Below are positions 1 to 9,267 of a stretch of DNA of 64,000 nt, piece by piece. Numbering within the stretch: the stretch's first letter is position 1; each line of letters begins with the position of its first letter. Below the pieces are notes generated by a model. That model was not told the origin of the DNA, ran no database searches, and saw nothing but the letters and a program-made list of their open reading frames with translations. The DNA is taken from the NCBI GenBank assembly GCA_004194705.1, contig SADC01000003.1, positions 1-64,000 of the forward strand, in the 5' to 3' direction. The translations under genes were made by a program, and so were the position numbers. This DNA comes from Ditylenchus dipsaci (lineage: Eukaryota; Nematoda; Chromadorea; Rhabditida; Anguinidae).

Positions 1-199
1 CAAACCTGGTCGGAACAGAAAAACAATCGGAACAAAATTCGAAATCGGACTCTAAAGTACCGAATTTCGGATTTTAGACGTACCCTGCTCTACTGGTTCC
101 TCGCCACCAAGGCTAGTCAAAGGTGGTACTATAGTACTCACAATGCTACAACATAAACAAGCAGTTTTCCTAGCTCAACAATCTCAATAGTTTTCTAAT

Positions 200-1640
200 C
201 TTTGGAGGACAATACTTTTTTTTTCACAGATTCACTTTTTTCTGTCACAGATTCCTCATTTCTGTCACAGATTTTCTCGCAGGTTACTGTCATGATTCTC
301 GAATTTATGCATTTATGCTTGATTGTCTGTATTTTTATATTCTCAAGAATTCTAAATTCTATGCCCATATCTAACCTCAGTAGCTAATTCGACCTTAGTA
401 GTCCATATCCACTCAGTATCTTAGATCTTTCCTAATCGTGTAATTTTTTGTGCTTTAGCATATATTTATGGTCTTAAGGTCAGATTGGCTTATTTTCTGT
501 GATATGACCCTCCAGTTTATACACCATCCGGTTATCTACTCTAAGGTCGCTACTCTAAGGTCAATCGTTGGAGTAGCATATAACCGAGGTTCGACTGTAA
601 CAGAAATAAAAGGATAGTAAGGAACCAGAACAATTATTTATTCAACAATACGATAACGAAATTCAACAAATGATACTTCACTCTCTAGATAGAGCTTGAG
701 GGCAAGAGTTGGCCGACCCATTTTTATTCTGCGCTGGAGTATCTGATCACTGGCATCTGGCGGATAGGACATATTCCCTTTTGACACATTAGCATGCTTG
801 CACATTCGCTTCTTTCTTCCTGTCCGACAGCTGCACGATAGTAGCCCATTCAGATCGATGAAGGCGCAATGATGTGGAAACTTGTTCGAATCTTCTTGTA
901 GCGTTGCCAGTTTTCAAATGATGATTCATGATGCTTAACATTGGAAGCGGAATCGAGGATCGAGTCTGGCGTTGGCCAGCCTGTAATGATAATTTTTGAA
1001 AAAGTAAACCGATCCAATTTACTGAATCTTGTCCTGAATTTGCATGGCTGACAGAGTTTTTCTTTACGAACAATTTTCTTAACGCTTTCGTTCAGCACGA
1101 CTGGCTTCTTAGGCTTGTGTTCATGAGTGCCATAGCTTTGCTCACGTAGTTGCTCTGAATCATGTGGCTCTTATCCTGAGCTCATTTGACAACCGTAATT
1201 CTCAGTCGACTGTACTTGCACAAGCATTCCTCCGTCCTGCTTTTTTCTAGATTTCTTGACTGAAGACTGGAAAAATAGCAGCTTATTATGATGCTTACGT
1301 ACACTTACAGTTTCAATTAGCCAACGCTGAGCTGCTCCAAGCATTGAAAGATCCTCGTTTTCGTATACATCCAGCTGCTTGAATTTGGTGGCTTTTTTCG
1401 CGCTTCGGCGATTCATATTCCTCAATTGCGAGTTCCAGTCCTTGCATTTTTGCTAGTCCACTTGAAAATCACACAAATCAACCATAAATGGATGATAAAT
1501 CAAAGAATCATGACAGTAACCCATGCGAGAAAAATCTGTGACAGAAATAAGGAAATCTGTGACAGAAAAAGTGAATCTGGTACAAAAAAAAAGTGAATCT
1601 GGTACAAAAAAAGTGAATCTGTGACAAAAAAAAGTTTTGC
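200..1640. repeat. Foldback element with tcacagattc-rich arms
   Basis: The left arm (about 203-305) and right arm (about 1500-1630) are inverted copies. Both carry repeated ttctgtcacagattc-type units and then the shared stretch gttactgtcatgattc. The roughly 1.2 kb between the arms includes coding-like sequence on the minus strand (separate entry). No target duplication was identified. The first 200 bases and 380-700 hold nothing I can assign. Confidence 0.6.
1171..1425 (-). pseudogene. Coding fragment with one intron inside a foldback element
   Basis: On the minus strand an open frame runs from about 1425 to a TAA at 1171-1173. It holds a convincing intron at 1267-1308: donor GTAAGT, acceptor CTATTTTTCCAG, 42 nt, phase 0. 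The spliced peptide includes DVYENEDLSMLGAAQRWLIE and ends ENYGCQMSSG. Past the TAA the same frame stays open to about 850 and reads like protein (EKLCQPCKFRTRFSKLDRF), so the TAA may be a disabling mutation. No start is clear upstream and I do not recognise the family. The arms on either side suggest a gene piece captured by, or belonging to, the foldback element. Other possibilities are a degraded transposon accessory ORF or an ordinary gene interrupted by repeats. Confidence 0.4.
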
Positions 1641-1684
1641 CCTCTTTTGGAACTGAAAAATACAAAAATATTTAGGGTTCACAC

Positions 1685-1775
1685 TTATTTCCGCAAACTG
1701 CTTTCCGCCAACTATTTTCCGCCAAACTGATTTCCCCAAACTAATTTCCGCAAAGCTGATTTCCGCCAACTTTTT
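1685..1775. repeat. Short minisatellite, tttccgccaac units
   Basis: Imperfect tandem units of 13-17 bp of the type (c)tgatttccgccaaa. It is related in style to the tttggcaaatgtcg units at 20.6-20.9 kb. Confidence 0.55.
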
Positions 1776-2156
1776 TAAATAAGGGTTTTAGCCAGCATTT
1801 GGTCTACCGTATTCTCTCTAATAGAACCACATGTGGTTCTCTTTTTCAACCCCCTTTGGGGGTGTGGTTCTATTAGAGAGTGTGGTTCTAATAGAGAGTG
1901 TGGTTCTATTTTTCACCTTTGAAGATATTCAAGCATTGCAGCATACGCGCATAAATCCTTTTTTTACAACAAATTCGGACTGGTTCTGGTTTAGGAGGGA
2001 TGCTCATCTATACTATACTTTTTATTTTATTTTGTCGCTCATGGCAGTCATGGTTATATCGATAACCTATATGAATAGTTTAATAATTGATTTTGTTGAT
2101 TAAGGTGATTATCGTCACCCGGCCACCATAATCAACTTGATCAACCTAAAAATAAA

Positions 2157-2895
2157 ATACAGGGTGATCAACTTTTTCACCCATATTTGTTTTGCCCGTA
2201 ACTTTTTTTATATTCATTGAAATTTTTTGTACGACAACTCATTTGAAAGCCCTGTGTCTACCATTTCGTTTAAAAAAAAGATTGGCTCAGTTTGATTACT
2301 CTAAGCCGAGTTACGGACATTTTTATTTAATTACTGGAAACCGACAAATTTATTCAACAAATTCAACAAAAAAAACAACAATGTTTCTTATCTTGTCTCG
2401 ACGCTCCTTCCATTCCTTTCAACGCAATTTCCAGACGACGGCGAAAATCATTCATTGCTCTCTCGATCATGGCTAGCGGCAACTGTCCCATTTCTTCGAC
2501 GATCTTTTCACGCAGTGCAATCAAAGAGGCCAGAGGCTGATCCGTGTAGACCAAACTTTTTATGTAACCCCAACAGAAAAGTCCATCCAGGTTAAGTCAG
2601 GCGATCGAGGTGCCCATAAGATTGGTGCAGAATTCGACCAATCCACCTATTCGGAAAATGAAGATTCAGCAGAGCTCGAACCTCAATTCCCAATGTGGCG
2701 GAGCCCCATCATTTCCAGTAATTAAATAAAATGTCCGTAACTCGGCTCAGAATAATCAACTGAGCCAATCTTTTTTTTAAACGAAATGGTAGAAACAGGG
2801 CTTTCAAATGAGTTGTCGTACAAAAAATTTCAATAAATATAAAAAAAGTTACGGGCAAACAAATATGGGTAAAAAAGTTGGATCACCCTGTACAT
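2157..2895. mobile_element. Mariner-like foldback element (acagggtgatc ends)
   Basis: Arms of about 180 bp are inverted copies: acagggtgatcaactt at 2159 and its complement ending near 2893. They continue through matching blocks such as gagttacggacattttat. The middle carries a mariner transposase remnant on the minus strand. It is most likely an internally deleted Tc1/mariner copy. Confidence 0.7.
2363..2712 (-). pseudogene. Tc1/mariner transposase, 3' remnant
   Basis: Reading on the minus strand from 2712 and allowing frame changes, one finds DGAPPHW (the second catalytic Asp context of DDE transposases). After this come pieces matching the FP-RWIGR, WPPRSPDLTPLD and LWGYIKSLVY blocks typical of mariner transposases. 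The intact last part (2363-2554) reads TDQPLASLIALREKIVEEMG, then MNDFRRRLEIALKG, the usual C-terminal helix region. There are stops and frameshifts upstream, and the N-terminal half is missing, so it cannot be active. Family-level identification is by motif only. Confidence 0.7.
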
Positions 2896-3639
2896 ATGTA
2901 GAAGTAGGCGTCCTCCTAAACCAGAGCAGGTCCCAAAACTCATTAACACTCTAGAGATATATCTTTATTACTATAATCAAATTTTCTTGCGCTTCCTCAA
3001 GATCGATTTCTTGTATCAGCTCAGCCAACTTCTTCTCATCTTGCGCGAGCTTCACCTTGCCTTGACCACTCGGAACCGGCCCAATTTTCTTGAAGTAGTA
3101 AGTGGCTTCGCCCCAACATCCATCGGTGGCATTGGAAACTCCGCACGATTTGATTCACTCAACGATGAGCTCCTACAAGAGATTCTCGCAGGCTTCGACA
3201 ATCCATTGGAGTTAGACGGCCGTTGGCGCAGCTTGAGGGTCTTAAGGGGTGTGGTTCTATTAGAGAGGGTGGTTCTAATAGAGAGTGTGGTTCTATTTCA
3301 CAACCCCCTTGGGGGTGTGGTTCTATTAGAGAGGTGGTTCAAATAGAGAGTGTGTTCTATTAGAGAGAATACGGTATACTATTTTACTTTGCTTTCCTCT
3401 GTGTATTCCCCTCTTAACGTTGTTGTTTTTTCCATGGCTGAAAATTTGTTGACAAGCACGATATTGATCGGATTTTTTCATTTTTAAAAGTCAGTCAATG
3501 ATCCGCTTTTCCCTATCACCGACTGGAACCAAAATAAACTCGATTTTACCAGAACTCAAAAATACTTTACAAAACGGCATTTCACCACTATCAACCATCA
3601 TCAGCATGTCGAATTAGTCCAGAAACAGGTTTTGGAGCA

Positions 3640-3960
3640 TGAAAAACGTAAAAAAGAATTCCACCTGAATATCCACTTGAACCACGGGTACCTACCCTAG
3701 GTTTTGGAGTTTGAATGGTTGAAAACACAGTTTCGGTATTGTCAAACCATGTTCAGCGTAAATTTTGGCTAAGAAGCCATGTTTTACAATCCCATGTGAG
3801 AAACTAATATTTTCGTGATTTGGAGGCAGATGCCCCCTCAGGATATGTACTTACCCGATATGGGTGTGTAGTTGGTGAAATCGCCATTTTGGTATTGACA
3901 AACCGTGTTCAGCACATGATTTTAGGTAAGATAGGATGGTTTTCTGACTTACTTGAAAAA
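3640..3960. repeat. Degenerate repeat with gtacctaccctaggttttgg motif
   Basis: Two diverged units of about 150 bp: a ggtggata/ccacttgaac part, then tacccaccctaggttttgg, then a gattt-ggt-aacaaaccc part. The same pattern recurs at 11.4-11.8, 12.55-12.64, 13.36-13.9, 17.0-17.2 and 31.4-31.7 kb. Confidence 0.5.
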
Positions 3961-4225
3961 ATTTCCAATTTTCCAAAAAATTGAAGACCGTAGCCTTAGT
4001 CATCAATTTTCCATGGAAAATTTTCCAATTTTCCACTTTCCATTTTCTACTTTTCAAATAGTGAAACAGAAGCGGAAATTTTCCATGGAAATTTTCCACT
4101 TTTCACTTTCCACTTTCCATTTCCAATTTTCCATTTTCCAAAATGTTAGTGAAACAGAAAATGACTTTCCATTTTCCACTTTCCATTTTCCATTTTCCAC
4201 TTTCCATTTTCCAATCTTCAATTAG
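3953..4225. repeat. Simple repeat, ttttccactttcca type
   Basis: A run of ttttcca / ctttcca hexamer-heptamer units over about 270 bp, disrupted by short unrelated stretches. It gives spurious ORFs on both strands. Confidence 0.85.
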
Positions 4226-4854
4226 TGAAATAGGCCCCAGGAGGGTATGTCATGCATTAACACATACCTACCATTTAAATTTAAAGTACGATATAGGCGC
4301 TGATAGGCGCCTATGCACCCTAGTATAGTTGTAGTGTGATAAAAAACTACATACATAAAAATGGTCACAAAGTGCGCAAAATGTGAGTGATAAATGAGAA
4401 GACTGACTAAAAATTAAAATTTTGAGTTTGCGAGTAGGTAAATAATAACGGTAGTTTGAAACGCAGAATAGTAAATGTAATTTTCGGGGGAAATGATACT
4501 TCGGTGGAAATGAACTTTCGGGGGAAATGACTTGCTCTCTAAACTTCTACCCAAACACGTACATAATTTCGTCGGACCGAAATTTCGTGGCGCGCAAAAT
4601 TCGTGGCGCACGTTATTTCGTAGCATATTGTTAATGTTATCACATTTATTTTTAACTGTTAATTTTTTTCTTAGATTTATCAATTCCACAGTAGAGTTCT
4701 TTTGGCTAAAATTTTTGTGCCCGTCAAATTATTCATTTACCGCGTCAAATTTCATAACTTGGTTTTTATCCTACAAAATTTTGAATTGGTTTTCAAGTTT
4801 TAATATTTGTAAGGGAGGCAGATAGCAGAGAAATAAGAAACAGGCCTGGGGCGA

Positions 4855-4932
4855 CCCGATGGCTCAAATGGTTAGAGCGCCGACTTGCAAGGAGGATATC
4901 GTGGGATCGCACTTTTTACCAGGCCTGTACAA
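4855..4932 (+). pseudogene. tRNA-like sequence (pseudogene or SINE head)
   Basis: The segment starts gcgacccgatggctcaaat, followed by ggttagagcgc. This matches a tRNA acceptor strand and A box (TGGCTCAAATGG). A possible anticodon loop cttgcaa follows, but the anticodon stem does not pair well and the B box region (gtgggatcgcac) is degenerate. It is more likely a tRNA pseudogene or tRNA-derived SINE than a working tRNA gene. Confidence 0.45.
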
Positions 4933-5372
4933 AAGCCGTACGCGGCCACTGGCGTACGCTTACTTATTAACGTGTAGCCCTTGATCTCAGCTTTCTAACA
5001 AGCTATTAATTAAATTACTGATATTGTCAAAAATTGGATAAATTTTTTTTGTATGGCAAATTGTTCAGAAATTGGGACTAAACAGAGATCTCTTTCTCCA
5101 ACTTTCGAGGGTTTCTAGTGACACAATTTTTTTGAACAGAGTGTGTCCTTAGGGCATCAATGACTTCGAAAATTTTGAATTCAGATTAGCTTGCAATCCA
5201 AAATTTTGCCTCACCAGGCTGACCAATCCATCGATCAACCCCTCACTGAACAAATACAATAATACCATTCATTCATAAACAAATGTGTATTTGAAAACAC
5301 GTAACAACAACTGGAGTACCACAACAAGTGTAACAAGGAGACTGCAATGTCATATTTGGTCATCTTTTCGCG

Positions 5373-6168
5373 CTAGTTGCTTCGATTATCTTCATGCTTC
5401 TTGTGCTGCAGGCTATGCTCCTTGCGCTTCTCCTCTCCTTTGATGGCAGTAGCGACTAAATATTAGAATCCATTATCATACACACTGCAAGGATTAAAAG
5501 GCATGCTGACTGGTTGAAATGTGTACCCGCCAATTCAAAAATTTTTCCGAACCATCGAACTTTTGTACGGGTTTTCAACTTGTAAAACCATGCCTACAAT
5601 TAAATTTTGGGTTAAGTTTTGTTGTAAACCAAGCTCAAAAATCCCCAGAGAGGTTCAATGGTTCTGATATTTTTTTAAATTGGCGCGGACAAGTTCAAAC
5701 AGGTGAGCATGCCCCTTTAAAAGACCATGATTTTTGCGCGCAGTGGCATGTACGAAATTTGAATTGGCGGGGGACACTTCTCTTTCGTCTCTCCATGTAC
5801 TCTTTGGAATCGTTCGAAATGACTCCAAAAGTACAGTTAGGGACGAAAGAGAAGTGTCCCCGCCAATTCAAATTTCGTACATGACAATGAGCGCAAAAAT
5901 CATGTTCCTTTAAGAGAGCGTAAACTAACCGATCCTGCGCGTATCACCTTAACAGAAATAGTTTGACAGGCAAATGTTTGACAACAAAAATTACCTTCGG
6001 GATGCGGATGCTTGTGCTCCACTTGCTCAGCCTTGTTCCGCTTACCTAAATAACCAGAAATTATTAAAAGAACAGTGCGAGATGCTGACCACCACCAGCC
6101 TTAGCAACATCATCCTGATCAATTTCCCCACTAGCGTACTCTCTGGCAAGTTCTTCAGCACTGCTCAT
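5373..6168 (-). CDS. Small charged protein, 70 aa, three exons
   Basis: Exons on the minus strand: 6168-6090 (ATG at 6166-6168), 6045-5995 and 5455-5373 (TAG). All are in phase 1 with GT-AG borders; acceptors are TTATTTAG and AATATTTAG. The product begins MSSAEELAREYASGEIDQDD and ends HEDNRSN. It is rich in Lys, Glu and His, with no signal peptide or membrane segment, so probably a disordered intracellular protein. The exact exon 1 donor (GTCAGC or GTGGTC) is uncertain because the sequence is GGT-repeated. A strong acceptor (GTTGTGATTTCAG, first base after it 6213) lies 45 bases upstream of the ATG and suits spliced-leader addition or a 5' UTR intron. I do not recognise the family. Intron 2 contains a family C MITE. 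Confidence rests on three in-phase exons with sensible composition. Confidence 0.65.
5500..5905. mobile_element. Foldback MITE, family C (cccgccaattcaaa arms)
   Basis: It lies in intron 2 of the 70-aa gene. Inverted blocks include gtgtcccc-gccaattc / gaattggcggggacac (about 5760-5790 against 5850-5885), and the family-specific cgaactttt-gtacggg...aaccaagct core is present. Related copies occur at 8.04, 9.7, 14.2, 29.3, 33.7 and 41.3 kb. Confidence 0.55.
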
Positions 6169-6477
6169 TTTGAATCGATGATCAGCCAATTGATTTTAAA
6201 TGCGGTAGAAAGTCTGAAATCACAACAGATCAATCAAAATCGCACAAATTTGTAAGCTGTAAAAAATTAAAAACTGCAAAATCAAAGCGTACAGACCATG
6301 CTGTTTTGTTCCGCAATAGGTTTATGCATACTCCACCGAAACACGTCTGCCAAAAAATCAGAAATTGCTTTGGCTCGGAATATTTTATTTACTTTTCTGA
6401 AAACTTTTATACTCAAAATGATTGCCATGAGTTTGTGCTCATTGATAAGAACTTTCAGGAAAAACTGAAAAAATTGA

Positions 6478-6612
6478 AGATCAAGTCAATGAAAATGGTG
6501 TTTCGGTATGTTTCGGTTAAAATCCACCTCAAAAACCCACCGAAAAAACCCACCAAAAAAACCCACGGTTAAAACCCACCGAAACATACCGAAACACCAT
6601 TTTCATTGACTT
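6478..6612. repeat. Inverted repeat around aaacccacc units
   Basis: The left arm aatgaaaatggtgtttcgg and the right arm ccgaaacaccattttcatt enclose tandem aacccaccgaaa units. It can fold into a long hairpin. 6620-6850 holds possible exon-like sequence on either strand that I could not decide on. 6850-7290 holds only short aaggcggtca and cttttt repeats. Confidence 0.6.
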
Positions 6613-7363
6613 AAATTTGGGCAAATTTGAAATTTAGGCAAATTTTGTAACACCACTAGGCACCTCGGTTGAACACCCGCATGATCTAAGTGCATTGGAT
6701 GTATGGAGACTAGAGATGGATTGTAAAACGTCGTCGATTCGCATGTGAGTTAAGAAAACACTGCCAATTTTAATTCTGCTTGAGATAATAAACATTTTAA
6801 CAAATGCAAAAACATCGACCACAGCCTTTCAAAATTTGGTAAGGTCATGTCATATTTATCCGTAAAAAAGACTGTAACATTGAAAAAGCTAAGTACCGCC
6901 TTTTCAAAAGGCGGTCAAGTTGTTTTTGTTTTTCACAGCCTTTTCAAAAGCGGTCATAAAAGCAACCTTGCAAAAAAGGAAAAAAAGCTGAGGTAGGAGA
7001 CTTGTCTAAAAAGGTTAAAAATAGAAACACTGATCCCAAGGTTGTGAAACCCAAAGGTGTCTGTTAAACTGGGAGTCGGCCTTAGGTATCTTCTCTCTTT
7101 TGTTCCTTTTTTCAAACTTCGGTACAAATACTCTGGCTCCCTTCGTTGTTGATGCTTTTCAGACTTTGGTTAAAAAATTCCTAAAGCCCTCGGTTAAGAA
7201 TTCTGGCTACCTATTCTGTCTTCGCTGTCATCGTTGTTGCTCTGGCCTTCAGTATCTTCTCTTTTTGTTTCTTTTTTAAGCAAATCAGTTGCAGTCAACC
7301 GTCGAGGCCTCTAACAACCCCGTTTAATTAAAACTGCTTGAGCTTCATTTTAATATTGTGGAA

Positions 7364-7436
7364 AATGTCGGCAAAAACAGCTGCGACCGCAGAAATAATG
7401 CTGAGTATAGGTGCTTTGTTAGCCTATTCACTTAAC
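7364..7436 (+). pseudogene. Truncated copy of cuticle collagen exon 1
   Basis: From the ATG at 7364 the frame reads MSAKTAATAEIMLSIGALLA, then YSLN. It closely matches the first exon of the collagen gene at 9268 (MSAKTAATAAIVLSVGALLA, CSLF). The upstream 30 bases (aaaactgcttgagc) are also shared. Homology stops at 7436, where a family G repeat (ccctacattcacaatgatcc) begins. No donor site or further collagen sequence follows. This is a partial duplication broken by a transposon. Confidence 0.8.
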
Positions 7437-7595
7437 CCTACATTCACAATGATCCGCATCCGCACCCGCACCGCATCCGCATTTTTGGTGTTCACAGTGC
7501 ATCCGCAAAGCAGTCCGCATGCGGACCGCTTTGCGGACCGCATCCGGACTGCGGTAAATGTTGCGGAAGCGTGTTCACAATAGGCTTAGCGGATT
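7436..7595. mobile_element. MITE-like element, family G, left copy (gcatccgcaccg)
   Basis: It begins ccctacattcacaatgatcc and is made of gcatccgcacc / gcggaccgc palindromic units with internal gtgttcaca motifs. It interrupts the collagen exon copy. The sequence at 8516-8552 is the inverted partner (cggatcattgtgaacgtagg). Confidence 0.6.
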
Positions 7596-7794
7596 CGGAT
7601 GTGGCGTAGAGGCCTTTAAATTACTTTGTGGTGTTGACGCCTGTTTATTAACTCGAGATACTCTTTTTTTACTTTATTTGCCTGATACTTGCTTTCTGAG
7701 ACTTTATAATAGTTATTATTGATTGATATTAGCGAAAAAATATTTTCTGTCAAAATGTCAGTGAGGGTTACTGAAGCTGTCAAATTCAATAAGT

Positions 7795-8010
7795 TCAACG
7801 CGGGGCAAATCGTGGGCACATTTTGTAGCATTCCGTCAGCTCCTCTTGCAGCCCAGAGACCTTGGTAGAAGGGCTATAGAACATAAACCCACCAATGGTT
7901 AAGCCAAAAATTGCTCCAGTGAGCACACCGACAAAAATATAGCACACACAACACCAGAGATCGGCTTGGTTGAGCGCCTGGGATGGCTCAAAGGTATTGC
8001 CGCGAGCCAT
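7795..8010 (-). CDS. Small single-pass membrane protein, 71 aa
   Basis: Single-exon frame with ATG at 8008-8010 and TGA at 7795-7797. The product starts MARGNTFEPSQALNQADLW. It then has one long hydrophobic segment (about residues 19-45) with a glycine-zipper pattern (GVLTGAIFGLTIGG), and a Cys-containing hydrophilic tail ending ECYKMCPRFAPR. A good acceptor, CCCCTTTTAG, stands about 20 bases upstream of the ATG, as for a trans-spliced gene. An AATAAA (7673-7678 on the complement) lies about 120 bases past the stop. These signals support a real gene. I do not recognise the family; the membrane segment suggests an organelle or plasma membrane role. It sits between two inverted family G repeats. 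Confidence 0.65.
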   Translation of the reverse strand: MARGNTFEPSQALNQADLWCCVCYIFVGVLTGAIFGLTIGGFMFYSPSTKVSGLQEELTECYKMCPRFAPR

Positions 8011-8344
8011 AAGTGCAACTTAAGTTCTAAAAGGGGCATGGTCACCTGTTACGAATTTTGTCCCGCTAATTCAAAATTTTTTTCGAATCAGTACACTTCC
8101 GTAGAGATTTTTCAATTTGGTTTCTAATAAAAATATGCCTAAAATTAAATTCTAGGTCCTGTTTTGATATCAACCAAGCTGAAAACCAACGCTGCAAGCT
8201 ATTAACGTCAGAACAAATTTCGTTGAATATTTTTGAATGATATGATTTGATTACTAATGAAAGCAATTTTAATGATGGATACAAATGAGAGAAACCATGA
8301 AAAACATGCAATATTTGTGAAGATATAATTAAAAAACAATTCAG

Positions 8345-8552
8345 TATTACTTAGACACATTATGTGCGGATCCATTGTGAACACCAAAAAACGGATGCGG
8401 AGCGGATGCGGAAACCGGTGCGGTGCGGAAGCGGCAACGGAAGCGGCAAATTTTATTGTGAACGCAATTCGCATCTCGCATTTTCGTCCGCATTTCGCAT
8501 TTTCGTCCGCATGCGGATGTGGACGAAAAACGGATCATTGTGAACGTAGGGT
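8345..8552. mobile_element. MITE-like element, family G, right copy
   Basis: Consists of gcggatgcggaa units, gcatttcgtccgc units and tgtgaac motifs, and ends cggatcattgtgaacgtagg. The left partner begins at 7436. The base triplet TAA stands just outside both outer ends, compatible with a 3-bp target duplication. 8555-9000 has no gene that I can support. Confidence 0.55.
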
Positions 8553-9267
8553 AAAGCGGAAGTTAAGGCCAAAGTGAAATTATATTAAAAAAATATATAT
8601 AGGCACAAATTATGATTGGATACTACATCTGGGTACAAACGCGACTGGGCACACGTTTTTGGATTTTTTTGATCTACATAATAGAGAAATTTTTTTCTTG
8701 CTTGTTTCGATGAATGAATGAAACGTGCATTTGGTTTGGTTAATATATTTTGACTAGAATACTCGGTATAACGCCACCTTGTGAAAATTTGCATTCAGTC
8801 GACTCAATATTACTACAACCCGATATATAACGCCATCTGGAGGCTAGCCCAAGAGATGGCATTATTTCGACGGTTATCTGTAACTGATTTGCAATACTAT
8901 TCGAAATTTTTTATCACTTGTAAAAAAGTTTATACTAGTGGAACGCTTTTTTTTCACTAGACGTAGCGTAACTGCCTTTTGAGGTCTCTAACAAGCTCGT
9001 TTAATTGGCTTTTAGTCAGCTCTTTTCTTCAGCTAAAACGGATAGGAAGAACTTTGTTGTCGTAGTGCAAAAAGCAAAGGATAAATACATATCAATTTCC
9101 ATCAGTCATATAATTATCTTGTTCCTTGTAATCCCGTTTTGGTTGTGTGTGTGTGTGTGCATCTCCAGTAGAAGAATAACAGCAGTAGATTTGTGGAGCT
9201 GAAACATTTATTTCCTTGAGCACACAAACTTTAAAACTGCTTGAGCTGCCTTTTAATATCGAGGAAA

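Larger units (their letters stand above)
1807..3374. mobile_element. Composite MITE, family B (ccgtattctctctaatag ends)
   Basis: The ends are inverted copies: ccgtattctctctaatag at 1807 and ctattagagagaatacgg ending 3374, each flanked by TA. Sub-terminal gtggttctattagagag units repeat near both ends (1850-1915 and 3240-3350). A separate mariner-like foldback (2157-2895) lies inside, which explains the large size compared with the 180-470 bp relatives elsewhere. The 2990-3240 segment is open on the plus strand (DSLNDELLQEILAGFDN), but I cannot assign it. Confidence 0.6.

Noticed and set aside
2987..3346. 119-residue plus-strand ORF
   Set aside because: Its last third is family B repeat sequence and the start is arbitrary; it sits inside a composite transposon and has no splice context.
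3953..4328. ORFs rich in Phe and Pro/Ser
   Set aside because: They are translations of the ttttccactttcca simple repeat.
6638..6744. Possible plus-strand exon (ATTTAG to AT|GTGAGT)
   Set aside because: Borders look fair, but the minus strand is equally open and no partner exon on either strand was found.
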